Positions 1-14,648 are shown, numbered from the stretch's first letter. The stretch: DNA of 64,000 bases from Callipepla californica brunnescens (GCA_023055505.1 JALIRH010000044.1:1736001-1800000), one strand, 5' to 3'. Notes: generated by a model not told the origin, from the letters alone. Numbers and translations: made by a program.

Positions 1-490
1 CATTCAATCAATCATAATTATAATAATCATGCTATTTTTTTTCTTCCAATTCTCTGTCATCTAAGGAATAATCTTACTGTTAAATCCGAGGAAATATCCT
101 TCTAGTTTATATATTGTTTCTTTTTTGTTTTCCCTGTTATTACTTAGTCCTAGACAGAGTTAAAAAGTTCAAAAGAATCTTGTCTTTTTTTCATTTTAGC
201 TATACAGTACAGGAGTGTTTCTCATATAAACTCTACAGCAGATCAAAATGAGAGTAAGATTGTCACTAACATGTGAGAGGAGAATCAATTCCTCTCTATA
301 GGCTACTGATCTTGTATGGAAGTTTATGAAGGCATTTCTTTCTGCAAATTTCTAAGCCATGTCAGGTGAAGCTTGTCTGCTACCATTTTTGAGAGCCTGC
401 TCTATGCATACCACTAAAACTTAGCAATGAAACACCACTGTTTTTGTGCACAGACAGCTACGATTACATATATTGATTCTAGCTGTAGAT
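1..490. other. Intergenic, nothing recognised
   Basis: AT-rich single-copy-looking DNA. No convincing open frame, RNA gene or repeat seen. Confidence 0.5.
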
Positions 491-562
491 GTCCCTGTTC
501 ATTGCAGCAGGGTTGGACTAGACCCTTAATGATCCCTTCAACTCAAATGATTCTATGATTCT
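491..562 (+). mobile_element. CR1 LINE 3' end fragment
   Basis: About 70 nt matching the CR1 3' end: AGCAGGGTTGGACTAGACCC and TTCAACTCAAATGATTCTAT, ending in the ATTCTATGATTCT repeat typical of CR1 termini. Heavily 5' truncated. Confidence 0.8.
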
Positions 563-3500
563 CTGTAGTCATTAGTGAACTTTCATAAAGATGTCTTCTT
601 TGTGTGCCGTTTCCTTACCTGGCTTCTAAGTAATAAATCAGCATCTGGGATAACCAGATTTGAACTGGCTGAAGCTCAAACGTGAAGCCACATCTATTAT
701 TTTTATTTAGTTGTGTGGTCCTAGAATAGCACAATATTAGCTTTGTTTAGGACTAGTTCTATGTTAAATGCCTGATTTAAATGACTGTAGCTTTTCTGAA
801 TGTTATCCTGCAAAGATTTGATTTGTTCACCAACTTGCTTGTGCAACAGGCAATTGAGGCAAGGAGAGGGGGATGAAAGGCCTTGTTAACCTGTGAGTCT
901 CTGTGGTCAGGGTATACTGTCAGAGTTCACTGGAGAAAGCAGCCTGGTGATGCAAAAGCTGTTCTTCTCCATTCTTGACACTGAGATTGTAGTGTTAAAC
1001 TTCAGTTTTGGCCTGTGCTTTCTGAATCTGGTAGATACTTAACTCATAAGAAAACCCAGGCTGAAACCATGATGAGATGAGATGTAGTGAGGGGAGATGG
1101 AAGGATTCTTTAATGGCAAGTGTTACAGAAGCACAATGATGTTATATCAGTCAAAGAGGGATTGCATTTAAAGCCACACAAGCATTGTGTCTTTAAATTC
1201 AAACATGTGTTTATGATTCATACTCATTAGAAACTCTTTCTTGGTACTTTCAAAAACCTGTGCTTTGTAGTGCAAAGTGCATTACTTTGAAAGGTTTTAA
1301 TCTGTCTGTATTTTGTAGCAGAAATGCTGCTATTTCTGGATTGACAGAAGCTTATTAATAAGTCATAACTACCATTGCTTGTGTTCAAAATAAGAATCCA
1401 AAAGCTGAATTTTAAGTAAAAACACACATACAGACCTACATGGTGGAGTGTCTGCCTTAGCAAAGTGTCTTGGTTTAGTACAGCAAAAAGCAAGTCTGTA
1501 ATATGTAGTGCAAAAATGAAGGGTCATTGTGAGGAGCAGTGTTTTGCTGGATCATATCCCTGCTTCAGGAAGTCTTCTGTACTTTAGGAAGTAACAAAAA
1601 TAGAGAAAGTGAGATTACAATTTAATCTAACTGGGCATGAAAATAAGCACAAATGTGTGTTAGAAACATTAAGATTTCATAGGATTTTTTTCTCCTTTGA
1701 AAGTGGAAGAGTGTTTCAAATAAGGAACATGCAGTAATTCAGTGCCCCAAGTGTGTGCTCTTTGAATTGCAGTAATTATTATTAGGGTAGGAGAGAAGGC
1801 ATAATCACTTCCATCATGCTATTTATTCTTTCTAGTGTGTTGCATCATTGAATGTATGGCAGGAAGGGTATCCTGCCAGTCTTTTGTGACACTTCAAAGA
1901 TGGCTGATCAGCAAGAAAGCTGAGTTTACTGTGCTGTGACCAATGAGATAACATTTTCATCTGACAACAATGACAATTACAGCAAGAGGGAAAGAAGGAC
2001 TTTCAAAGAGTAACAGGTATTAGAAATACAAATTTCCAAGTGTTCCAAAATGATAGAAATATGTAGTCATTAAGAAAATAATTTTTGAGAACAGTGTATG
2101 CTTTACTGGAGTAGCTTCATGTTTTCTGAATTAGATCACATAAAATGCTGAATTATCCCTGCCTCAGAGAAGAGCCAAGAGCCTGTTTGTCAGACAACTG
2201 ATAGTTCACCAGGGGAGCAGACTGAAGGCACAACCTGGTTGGTGCCCTTTCATACACTAAATTTTCTCCTTCCTTTCCTTCTGGGAGTTTCTCTCCATCA
2301 GCTTGTCCTGTGAACAGCCAAGTGTATCCTGTGAGATAGAGAAGCCATTTAGCCCTACACTCAGAACATTAGCTCATCTAGAGTTGGGCTCAAGTTTCAG
2401 AATTCACTGTGACAGTCATCCTTAAGGTGAATTAGAAGTACCATAGATTTGTCTGCTAGGTAAAGTAAAACCCTCAAACACTTGGGTTTTGATTTGCCTT
2501 GCTGTCACCATATTACAGTACTAAACAAAGAAAATGAATACTACCAAGTCTTATTAAAACATTAGCTATCCGTGAAAAAAATATTTGTTCTTGATCATGG
2601 TTATTTACTAAAAAAGAGGAAGATTAAGTAGAAATTTCAGAGCAGATGAGATTACTTCAATCCAATAATGAGTGGCTCTGATTTTTTTGTGAGGTCTCTG
2701 CAAGCTTCTGGGGAAATTGATTACAAAACTCTTTCCCCTCTCATGATACTTCTGGTTTCCTATTTGTTCTGGAATTGTATTATGGAGGTAATCAGAGGTG
2801 CTTGTTTGATTGTTTGTTTGGTTTTTTGAGGAAACAGTTTGGTATATGAAAGAAAAGATGTTAAAGAATGAGCTCAGAAATCAGTTTATATTTTAAACTT
2901 CAGAGTTGAGTTCAGTTACTGAATATCTGGAGTACTTTCCTGCCACCTCCAAAGAAAGTGCAGTGGGAAACAGAGGTATCCATTTATTCCTGGGAAAGAA
3001 AGGTAAAAACCTGCAGGTTCATGCTTAGGTTCATGAAATACAAATTAGTTTATCTCCTGCTCAGAAGAGAAATCATAGTACATCTACCAAAGTGTCTAAG
3101 ACCTTTATTATAATATAAATAAAGGGAAGAGATGGCAGTTTTATTTTAAAGAAGTTTCTGAAGAGAATTTCACAGAGTGAAACTGAGCTTAGAGAAGTTC
3201 TCAGACTTACTGAGGAGCCTTAATACAGGACAGCAAATACTAAAATATGAAATTAAGAGTGAGCTTCAGTGAGCTGCCATGGGAACTTCTTGGGTGATTA
3301 AGAACTGTTATAAGTAAATTTTGCCCACAGAGGTTTACCTAAGATCATATAACAAGTTAATGGCTGTGCCAGAAATACAGCCTGGATCGCTTGGTTTCTG
3401 ATCCAGTGACTTATTCAGTTCCAGGAGCAAATGGCGATTAACAAAAAAGCATCAACATCGATTTTCAGCAAAAATGGGAAGCCATAATACGTTGGAGATG

Positions 3501-3785
3501 ACAAATGCCAAAAAGCTGCTTAGTCTACCTCTTAAACATATTTGAATTACAAGAACACTAACAAATCTTGGTTAGACAAATGAGCAAAAGTCAGGAAATA
3601 TAACGTTTCTAGTTAATCTTATTTAATTTAGTAAATCCTGTAATTCATATGAAAGGACTCCTGCTTATCCAGAATAGCAAAACAAAAGGCGAAAAAAAAA
3701 CCCTCAAATTTTATTTCTCTTGAGTTGATCATTAGAGATGTTATGTTCCATTGATTTTAGTGATTTTGTTTGTTTTGATACATAC

Positions 3786-3789
<4 letters not shown>

Positions 3790-3820
<31 letters not shown>

Positions 3821-3829
3821 TATATATAT
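3790..3829. repeat. (TA)n microsatellite
   Basis: Fourteen AT/TA units (3790-3817), a GA interruption, then five more units. Simple repeat. Confidence 0.95.
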
Positions 3830-5564
3830 TTTCCCCTTTGTGTTTGTTGTCATTTCCAATTATTTTTTGGTCCTGTTTTCAAGCAGCATACCTGATTTAC
3901 TGCAACTCTTTTAACATGAGTTGAGTTACAAAGCTTTAGAAGTTCAGTAATTGTTTTTCTTGCTATGAAAAATGAAGTTCTCAGTGAAAAAGGCTTTTAT
4001 ATGGTGATTAATAGATCTACTGTATTTCTGGTTTTAAAATTAACTTTGCTCATTTTTTTCCAATATTTTTTTGCAAAGAAGAATAGTGTCAATATTACAT
4101 TCTATTCAGACAAGTCCACTATAGGCACTCAGATGTCAAAATGTTTCAAAAACGTATAAAAAATAAAGAAATGAATAGAAGCTTCCTTGTTCCTTAAATT
4201 ATTACTGTGTTACCCTGAACTGTAAGTGAACCCTTTTTGCTTATAAAAGAAGCAGCTGTTCATGCGATTGAAACCATGGTTCATTACAAGCTGACCTCAA
4301 ATTCAGGAGTAAAACTTCCTCTATTTTACTACAACTATTCAGACGTGGACTAGAGATAAACAATAATCAAAATCAGGATGAAACTTGACTGGGAAACCCT
4401 CTATACTCTTTGGCAGAATTATAGCAGCTCTTGGATCAGGGAGAGTGATATAATGTTAAATGACCCTAAAACATTCCCTTCTCAAATGCAGCAGGTTCGC
4501 GCTGCCAACTCTGTGGCAAACAAAGGCTGATTGTAATGACTCCTTAAGCATAAGAGTATAGAAACGTTAATTATCACATTTTTTCACTTTAAACATTTAC
4601 AGAGAGTCAAGATGTAAATGGGCCTGTTTATGTTCATTTCACACTTATTTTTAGGTGAATTGTGTCCTATTTGAATTTCTTATCTTTCCTAAATGAATGG
4701 TTTAGCTTTTAGCTGGTTTTGTAGTTATGCTGAGTGAAAATCTAATAAAAGTAAGCTTCTGTGACACTACTCTTCTGACTGAAGATGTACATCTAGAATA
4801 ATGTCATACTGTTAAAAAAAGTAAACTAAATTAATGCTCATTACTAGCCAGCTCTCTTTTATAAATGAAGTAGGGCAGTGACATAGAGCCTTGGATGTAT
4901 GTTTCTCTCTTTTGGTCTATTGTGTTTGTTATCCCTTTTCTGTAGCTCCCTTGTTTGTTGTTGTCCAATTTTGAGACACAGCAATCCTTTCTAACATTAT
5001 TCATGACCCATATAACGAGACTTAGAAATATGATCTTTTAGTATTAACTAGAGTGTCATAAAATTTATTTCCGAATATGTGTTTGCCATGATACGTTTAA
5101 TTACATAGATTTGGGGTAACAAGTTTGAGTCAATGAAGTATGGGATGCCTCAAGTAATAGCAAAGTTAATGATACTTGTTTGGTAATTTGGAATTCTTCC
5201 TTGTAGTATAGCTGTGTTCAGACTGCTCTTTTGAGATCTGGCCTAATTTTAAGTGTGAGGATTTTAAATACTTAGCAATGGGAATATGTCTCTGGATTTT
5301 AAAAATGTGTTATGGGAACATCTTAAGAAATGTCAGAAGTATTTAAAAAAAATCACTGAGGGGGGAATCTGTTTGCTGACTGGGAATTACTAGGGATTTG
5401 TAATGCTGCTTTGAGAAAATCTGTACACAAAAGCTGATACTATCTCCCATTGATAGATAATTTTCCTTTTGCGTTACTTCCCCTGAAGTGCATGTGGTTT
5501 GGGGCTCTCATTACTAATGGTGCATAGAATTGTTGATTTCCTTTACTCACAGATTATGAGAGAG

Positions 5565-5567
<3 letters not shown>

Positions 5568-5657
<90 letters not shown>

Positions 5658-5669
5658 ATATATATATAT
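5568..5669. repeat. Compound (AT)n(TG)n(TA)n microsatellite
   Basis: About 25 AT units (5568-5618), about 15 TG units (5619-5649), a short TATG break, then about 7-8 TA units to 5669. All alternating purine-pyrimidine; likely polymorphic. It explains the Ile-Tyr/Cys-Val repeat frame here, which is not a gene. Confidence 0.97.
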
Positions 5670-8536
5670 TTTCTCTCTCAGAGATGGGGTTTAATTGTCA
5701 GTCTTTCACTCTTAGGAAAACAAAATCACTGAAATGATAAAATGTTAGATTTCTCTAAATGCTTTCTTAAGTTTGTTGGATTTTCTTTGCTCAAAATGTG
5801 TGCACTGCATGCAGTGTCATCTTCCTTGCTCTGTAGAATTCCACGTCATCTTTGTCCAGGTCTCTCTGTGACTAAGCCAGGAGGATACCAGCTAACTGTT
5901 GCGCCAGTCTTACTAATTCCACTGTTTGGTTTGATCCCAGCACCTTCAGAATCCATTGGGTTACTTAGGTCTTCTTGCTAGAGTATTGAGGAGTCTTGCT
6001 TGAAGCCATATATGGGAGAAAATGAACTAGATATGTTTGGGCTTTTTTCCTCTCTCTTCTTAAGCTTTTGCCCTATTGGTGTAAACTCTGCCATAGTTGA
6101 AGTGGAGAAGATAAAAGAAAGGGGGAAAGCAGACTCCCTTTCCTTCCATCCAATCTCTTTCACAGTCTGCACATATCCTGTTTTCCATGTCCTACAGTTT
6201 ACGTTGTGGGCATCTGGTCTGCTAGAGAAATCAAAACAGTCTTACTCTTAAGACTGGGACTCCAATTACATTCGTTTGGTAAGCAAGCATCCACCTTGGT
6301 ACAGACACTTTTGATGTTCAGTGGACACAAGCTCATTGGTCATTGTGACATTTTATCTCAAGGACAACCTTGTGGTGATTTAGACAGTCTACCACATTCT
6401 GCCTCCCTCTTCAATCCCTCTGAGGATTTTTATAGCTAAGAATATTTGTAGTTTTAACGTTTCTTCTCCTTTGCAGTGGTTTGAGTTAAAAATGAGGTGT
6501 CAGATGTAATTTTTAATTTCCTGTCTATTTCATTTTAACCCATGTCTTTTTGCTTGTTTTAATCAGTGATATTTTAATACAGCTGTTGACAAGTGACTCT
6601 TGCTTAGGCATGTTTTAGAAACACGCAAAATATCTGTGATTTAAAAAGCAAATGATGCATTGCAAAGTTGAAGAGCATAAAGAGAAAAGTAGACCTATTT
6701 TTCTTTACTTTGCTAGAGCAAAACAAAAACTGGTTATCTTAAAGCAACATAGAGAGGACTTTAAAAAAAATGACAAAGGCCATATGTGCTTTGAAAGGTG
6801 CTGCATAGGTGTGGCCCTTGCAGATGAGAAGATGGTTTAAAATGTGATAACTGTGAGACCTTATAATGTTTTGAGGCTTTAAGAACTTGTAAACCGGAAA
6901 GGATATTCACTGCTATCAATTAATTGTAAGAACAAAATAGATGAATGCCTGTATCAAAACTGATAATAGGACAAAACCTACACTGAATTTAAATACCTGC
7001 TTTTAAAGTTAGCTGTAACATGTGCTGTTTGATGTCATTCTTGATCCATGTTTTAGGGAAGTTAGTTTTCCCTGTGGTCATGTTGCATTAATTCAGGAAA
7101 ACATAGAAGGGTCTGAATGTCTTGGAGAGGTCCTCTGGTGCCTGATGTGGACACTGCTCTTATAGTGGTGAAGATTGTACTCCTTTTCAAGAAGAGTCAG
7201 AACAAAACAACCCTTCCATGACCAAAACCAAAATATAGGGTACCAGAAATGTACTAACTTTCCAGTGCCTTCTTTGTTCTGATACTGCACCATCTGTGAT
7301 TCTCTTGAAGTATTTATTTGTTTTGCAGTGTCTGAAAGTTTTTGCTTTCATATCTGTTAAAACATTTAAGAAGGTTGCAGTGTGATTAAAAACCTTACAA
7401 GCTAAAAAAATGGGTATGAAGGAAGAATGGACATTTCTATTTATTTCTGCTTGTGTTTGTTATTATTTTGTTTTCCTCATCAGCTGCTTTACATAGCTGC
7501 CGTTTTCTAGCAGCTTTCTGTAGTTATTGGGCATTTAATTGCACATATCTTGTCCTGTGTAACCCTTTCTTAATCAATTGCACAACTCTTATGAGCTTTT
7601 CCATTCTACTCAGATTTCTTTAGTTTTCAAACTTGTGTACAGACATTTCTTTCAGCTGTAGAAAATATAATGTTCTGCTTCAAACTCATTGGTTGTCCCA
7701 GACCTTTTTGGGAATTGCTCCTAACATGTAGGTTTTTAGGTGCTTATTATTCTGCCAGTCATTATACTATGCCAGAGTCATGGTGTATTTCCATCATGGC
7801 CGTGAAAAATATACCTATGGCAAAAATTTACTCTGTACTTACTGCTTATGGTCTATTCTGTGTTTGCTAGTCCCAGGGTATTGCAGCATGGAACATCTTT
7901 TAATTGCTTACAAGAATGTTAACGGTGTGATCTTTGTATAAGTACCAAACAGAGGCAATTCATCCAATTTTGAGGATGCTGGTGTCCCTAGTCAGAAAAG
8001 AACAATGGACTCTAGTATCCTCTGCGGTTATAGAAAAGTTAGAGAAAAATGCAAGCACTTTAATCTTGCAGTTCAGATGTCTTAGGAGACAGATCTATTT
8101 GCACAGGAGATGGGTATTAAGTTGTTTTTTTTCTGTTATATTTTCTACTGTTTGTCTCAAATCTGATTTTAAAAAATAAGAAATCTTTTGAGAGATGCTG
8201 ATAGCTAGCCCAAAAATTGCCAACTGCTGCGGTGTTTTTTGTTTTTTTTTTTTTCTTTTCTTTTTTTCAGATCTATTCTTGGTTCTTCATTACTGTGTTG
8301 ATTTGTCTTTCATTCTCTCTTCATTGTCCCCACTTCAAGAAAATCACTGTATTCTGTAAACTGTCAAACTGTTAATGAAATGAATATTAATACTTCCAGA
8401 ACAATTACTAAATGAACCAAAGAACTTGGTTGACAAAGTCATGTTTGAGCTCTAAATTTGAGGTCAGTTAAGTGGCTCAAATCCAAAGGCTTTGACGTGG
8501 TTTTCTGCTACTGCAGTTACACTGCTGGTTGTTTTT

Positions 8537-8564
8537 GTTTGTTTGTTTGTTTGTTTGTTTGTTT
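8537..8564. repeat. (GTTT)7 microsatellite
   Basis: Seven tandem GTTT units following a GTTTTT run. Confidence 0.95.
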
Positions 8565-10381
8565 TCTTAATGCCTTATTTTCTGTATGGAAGAGCAGATG
8601 GCAGTGTGGGGAGCAAGTGGAAGCTGTGTGGAAAAAGGTTTGGGCCTCAGAAGTCCTTAAAAAGGACTTCTTAAGCTTTTAAATCAAAGAAGATATTTGT
8701 CAGTTATACTACCTCACAGCAGTAGGACAAATTTGGTGTGAGTGAGGACTTCTGGCTCAAAGCTACCTGAAGTTGCAAGTTTTTGCTTTGTTGTTGATCC
8801 TTGACAGAAACTGTAGTTCCCCTCACCCTCCCGAGACATCAAGAAGTGACGCTGGCTTTCTTCCAGCTAGGGCAATATTCCAGGGGAAGGTAGCATAGCT
8901 AAGCCAGTTAACTGTCTGAAAATAGCCGAACTAGATAGGAAGAAAAAGTGAAAATAGAAAATGTCTTTTTATATATATCAAAATAATAAGAGTTATTTTG
9001 ATACTGGTTTTTAATTGATGTATTCTGACTTCTCTCAAAAAATAGCCTAAATAGATTTCCTATTCGATCCCAAGCTTAATATGTCCCCACTGGAAGAGAT
9101 TGGCTTGAGGAAAAACATGGCTTACAAAAAAAGTTGTATATTAAAGAAATCTGAAAAAATAAGCAAAAAGATTTACTCAGTGAATGTCTTTAATTTTTTT
9201 TTTTTTTCATCTGAGACACATCTCCGAACCTGAGACGGGAGAGAACAGTAATAGTCAGTTTTTAAGTGTCCCTAATAAATTTGTAATTAAATATTACTTA
9301 GCGCTGGTTGTAAAGTAATCATTCCTTTCAACCAGAAGATGAAATCAAAGAACAAACTTCTCTAATAAGTGATTGAACTGAAACAACTTTCAGGGGAAGG
9401 TCACCTGCTTTCTTGTCCTGTTACTAGTCCAGGGAGGCACATCTGTGCAGCTGGAGCATCATCCTGTATGGCTTCAGTGCAGTTGGTACAATCTTCCCAT
9501 TGTGCCTGTAAATGTCTTTTTCTTGGATGTTTCTAATTCTGATTTTTCTTTCCCTAATACATGTTTCTAATGACTTAGCATTATTTACTTGTGTACATGC
9601 TCTTCTTTTCAAACTTCTCTTTGGAAAATTTCAGGAAATACCAGGTTTTTTTTGGTGCAATAACAGAATTAAGACTATAGATGCTCTAATGGAGGACCTC
9701 AGCATAAATCGCTTTTTTATTTTATTTTGGCAGAAGTTCTCTCCACTTTGCTGAACTTAGATTAATGAAATTTTGTTCTCACAAGGTCAGGTTTGTGTTT
9801 GCTGTGAGCAGCAAGCCCACAAGTGGGTGCTTCTTTCAGGAAGGATAACAGAGTCTAAGAAAAATAGCATTGACATATAGGGTGATCAAATCAGATGTGG
9901 CATGTTATGGTAAAGGCTGGTTTGATAGGTGAGAGCTATGATATGCCAGCAAATATTTTGTTTTCAAAGATATGCTAAGCATCTTGGGTTTATTCAGAGG
10001 TCCACTTCTATAGTCCCATGTGGAGTGGTGTTTTATTTATTTATATTTTTTTCTCTCCAGTGTTTGTTTTTTTTGGGGGGATGAATTGAGGGAGCTGCTG
10101 AATACGTGGAAAGGCTTAAATGCTTTTTTCTTTTCTTCTTTTCTTTTTTTTTTTTGTGTGTGTGTGCATCCCTTTGGACATTAAATCCCAGTGTGACTTT
10201 GAAAAATCTTTAGTCTTTGAAGCATCTTGTTTTTCCTGGCACGCCTATAAAATAATCAGGCTTTGAAAAAAAAATTCCAGCCAGAACTGAAAGCTTCTGG
10301 GAGAATCTGGGAATGTATTGTTCAAATACCTTATGATAACAGTAGTGATGAACAATTGAGACTTTTGCAAGAATAATCCAG

Positions 10382-10463
10382 GATTTAAAAATAAAATTAT
10401 TTTTTAATTAAATTTTAATTAAAATTAATTTTAATTATAATTAAAATTATAATTAAAAAAAAT
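10382..10463. repeat. Self-complementary A/T-only tract
   Basis: About 80 nt almost entirely A and T, built from TTAATTAAAATT and AATTATAATTAA units that pair with one another on one strand. Confidence 0.8.
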
Positions 10464-13400
10464 CAGAGAGCACAATCTTAATAAAAGATGATCATTAGAT
10501 AAAATGACTAATGGTCCTTCAGGGCTGTAATTCCATATTGAGTGGGCTAACCATCAGTGTTAGTGTCACACCCTGTCCATACAAGACAGGGTTCAGGCAT
10601 GTGGAGGGAAAACTAAGCTTTGCAGAGCATGAGGCTCAAATGCATATCGCCTGAGAGTTCCTCTGATGGTTGGGTACAGGCTGACTACTTTGGTTTTCCT
10701 TTCATGTCATCTCATTCTCTCTGTATGCTTTATAGGGAGTAAAGACAACTAATGTTAAGATCAGCCTGGTGTCTGGGAGGAGAGGTACATTACAGCATAT
10801 GTAAATGTTAGTTGTTACATTAACCAACGTGAAAGTGCTTCCAGCTTTTATTGGATCTGTTCTGAATTTCTTACGTGCTGCTGGTCATCTAGAAGCCTTG
10901 TGTGTGTGTGATGGATCTGTCCAACAACTTTAAGCCTTAGTATGAAAGATCTGATAGGAGATGAAAAAGAAAATATAGTAGGATAGGCCCTCTTTTCATA
11001 GAAACCAAGCTAAACCTCTGAACTGGGACAGTGTTTTGAGATCTTGGAACTGTAGCTTAGATGAGATTTGAAATACATCATTACCTCCTGGGTTTTTTGG
11101 TTTTTTTTCCCTTTATTTGTATTTTTTTTTTTTTTTTCACGCTGCCTTGTTTTGGCTAGCTCATTTAGTATTCACCATCAGTGATCTTAAGGTATCATGC
11201 AAACAATCAATCTTTTCAAGTAATGAGTGCATGAAAATGAGAAAAGCTTTGTCTGAACATCATAATCTTGAGTGTTTACGACAGGTGATTGTGGATTCCA
11301 CAATCCCTTTTTTTTTTTCAGATCCAACCATAATACCAAACTCACTCAATAGGACAGAAGAAATAGTTCTCAGGACCAACCACCATCTTAAAAATGGTTG
11401 GCGTGTGCTGTCTCTCCCTGATTTTGCCATTGCCGCCTGAATGCCTGCTCCCTCTTGTATTCCCAATCTATGCCTTAGTAGACATTCCCACTCCTATTGC
11501 AACGAGAAGATGTCAGCCTTGTTTAGCATCAGCCAAGGTCAGGATCATTGAAGTTGATGCATCCGCATAGTTCAGCATAATTTGGCACAAAGATATGGCT
11601 CGGGTCCCAAAAGCAGGATATTACTGATACTAATGTGGGGCTGCACTTTTTCTCCAGAGAATTTGATTATTTGGGTATGACACTGATTTTGGTTTAAATG
11701 TTCTTTTCAGGCAGTGTCTCTATAATTGTAACACTGAAACCATGGAGGTTTGTTCTGGTGGATTAAACTTTGAACCAGAATTTAAGAAAACTGACTCCTC
11801 TGGTACCTGACCTGTTGGTGACAGGGAGCAAAGCTTGATGCTTAGCTAATAAAGCATGTTCACATGCACTGAAGTGAGATATCACTATTCTGATGTGACA
11901 TCTTTACTCATCAGAAGTGTGATCAGTGGGGAGTTACCCAGATCTCTGTTCATGAAGATAAATGTCAAATGTTTTCAATCCAAATTCTCAGATGTTGTCT
12001 ATCAACACAGTACCTGAGTGTGCCACCAAAGCGATAGTGCTCACATATTTATACCTAAACTGGTTAGCAAAAGTTAATCAGAAGATGTCTCTGACAATTT
12101 TCTGGCACTGTCTGTTTGGGTCAAATCTATTCTGCTTCCTTTAATTCTGTAACAGACAGAGATAAGCTAGTTTAATTATTTTGGAGGTGAGGGGAAGGAT
12201 TAAAAAATTGCTGGACTTGGACTCAGTAACGAGGCACTAAATTCCTAATAAATTCTTTCTTTTACCTTCCTCCTAGTTTGTCTTTCTACCCAGGAGGCTA
12301 AGGACATGCTCTCTCTTCTGAAGTAAGTCTTTGGAGTAAGCACTGCCAACAAGGCCAGGTGTAATTTAAAAATATTTATGCATTGTCAGTTCTGGAATTA
12401 ATCTTTCTTAATTGAATTGACGCGAACGCATGTCTGCAGGTAATGTAAACTGTCAAAAGCTCTGCCAGTGACAGCATGTTGGTCAGGGTGGTGAAGTTAA
12501 TGAGAGATCTAAATTGTGATGGAATATCTCAGTGTTGGCTTTGGAGCCTGGTGTTTATAAATGCATTAGTTACATCGCATTAACTACAGGCTTCAAGACT
12601 CCCGAGTTCAGAAGGGCTAATTATTTGTTTGCAGTTGCTGAAAGAACCAGGAACAAGGTGTTTGTGGCTCAGAAACAGGAGTAACTTTGTGGTGAAGTTT
12701 CTTTCTCTTGAAATGCGTGTAATGGAAGTTTTAAGCAGAATTTGTTTCACTTGAAAATCTAGTTTTATAGAATGAGTGAATTAAAATACACATGTTGAAA
12801 CATTCATCAGTGCTGTCTAGGAGTGTCTTAGCCATTTCCACTGATAGCTAGATCAAGCTTAGTACTACCTTACAACAGAGCATATAGTCTAATAATGATG
12901 CTTTCTTCCCCTCGTGGCAAAATGCTGTAGCTGTTACTGTTGCTGACTAACATCTGGAGAAGTGCAGGAAGGATACTGTGTGTATAGCAGAAATCATCGA
13001 TAACATTTGCGTCTAAAGTACAAAATCAGTAGATGAACCATCACTGTAGACAAATGTTCACAGGGGTTTCCCTGGATCCTCCAAGCTTAGCAAAGTATGC
13101 AATCTGCGTGACATGCTCAAGGGCTGAGGCTGCAGCCAAGTTATCTGAGTGGGGGCAGGAGCTTATGAATTTGCAGCCTGAGTGATCTATATCCTGAGAG
13201 AAATACTTGCTTAAGTGCCATAATAAATACTGGTAAGTATCAGGCTGCTTTCTAGGCTAGAGTTCAGACCCTCTTTACTATATGCATGCTGTGCTCAGTG
13301 AAGATTTACCATGTGCTCCTGGGTGGAGCCCTGGGAACAAAGAGTTAAAAGTTTGAATATGAAATATTTGAGTGCTTAACATTGGGACTGACACTCTGTA

Positions 13401-13562
13401 GATCTGAGTACAAATGAGCTCAGAATTAAGTTTCCTTTGAGACATACCATTTTGCTCTGGAATTTATCAAAAATACTCATCAAGTCAAACACAAATCTTC
13501 CAGAGATATATGTACTCATCTTAAAGAACTAAGTAATGTAAGTGAAACTTAAGGTTTGGGGG

Positions 13563-13581
13563 TTTATTTATTTATTTATTT
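13563..13581. repeat. (TTTA)n short microsatellite
   Basis: Four to five TTTA units. Confidence 0.85.
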
Positions 13582-14648
13582 GAACTATTAGGAATTTTTA
13601 GTAGCTGATTATTTACTACAAAAGCAAGAACTGAGGAGATACAGTGACATCTGTGCAGGCAGGCCTGCTTTGCAATGAGAAATGCACTGTGTGCAAAGAG
13701 CAGACAGGTTACTTCTTGCTGTAAAGCTGTCAGAGTGGTGGTAGATCTGGTGAGAAGCTTGGTATGTTGTGATCTATCTTGTTTCACAGTCATAGGCGAG
13801 TGAGGTAGAGTTTTGGAAAAGAATACAGCAGTTCACAGAAGTAGTCTTGTTCACTGATAAATGTTATTCTTACAGATCATTATTTTCTAGTGTTCTTTTT
13901 TTCCCCTCCTAGGAATGTAACTCATTGGCCTATTTCCTAGTATACTTTCTTAGTAGCATCATAAATTATGAAAATTCTGTAAAGTATCCATCTGCATTTT
14001 TCAAAGCAAGAGCTTTTATGGCATAATTCAATTTGCTGCTAGTTTGTGTCTTCTTCTGGTCCTTCCTGTTACTCGTTCTCTTCCTTATTTAATGAAGACA
14101 AAGGTGAAAGAAATCTACAAATGGGTCATCTGAAAAATGCAGCCCCAGTAAGACTACATTCTTACTGCCTGTACCAGCACCTCTGGAACTGGTAGCTTCA
14201 TGTTAGCACTTGGCTTCCACATCAGAGCTCATTCTGCTGTTTGTGACAGACAATTCTGTAAGTTCTTTTACTTGTGACTGGAGTAGTACAGCAAGTGGTA
14301 GGGTAGGCAAGCGTAGGGTATTCTGACCAGCAATCCAACTAATTCTCCTAAGGTCCTGGTGATCTTTCTGGTTAAAATTACAGCAACTAGTTCAATCCTT
14401 TACATACAGTGTGTGGTTTCGATGTTTTTATATCTGTACTCTGGAAAATATGTCCTCCTGTGTTCCTGGACAAAATCATGAACTGTTTAAAAATAATAAT
14501 AGGACTAGCACTTAAACTGGTAGGTTGTCATGATCAGGCCTTGCCTATATGGATTAATAGGAGTTTCTACTTTGTTGAAGACTGGAAGTAGCTTACTTGG
14601 TTGAAGCCATCAGTAGAGAGTACTAGCTAAGCAGTCAGTGTAGTTAGA

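Larger units (their letters stand above)
563..14648. other. Intergenic DNA downstream of MYOF, no gene supported
   Basis: AT-rich DNA with only short, composition-driven open frames on both strands. It contains the microsatellites listed separately and homopolymer tracts (for example T-rich at 8236-8268, 10130-10155 and 11107-11138). I see no exon chain, CpG island or RNA gene. In other vertebrates the neighbour on this side is CYP26A1 at a distance; nothing of it is visible here. Confidence 0.6.

Noticed and set aside
5499..5732. 77-codon open frame with Ile-Tyr and Cys-Val repeats
   Set aside because: Entirely produced by the AT/TG microsatellite.
8236..8270. Strong plus-strand acceptor-like sequence (long T/C tract ending TTTCAG); a similar one near 11,308-11,320
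   Set aside because: No matching donors, exon frame or polyadenylation context; T-rich tracts ending in CAG are common in AT-rich intergenic DNA.
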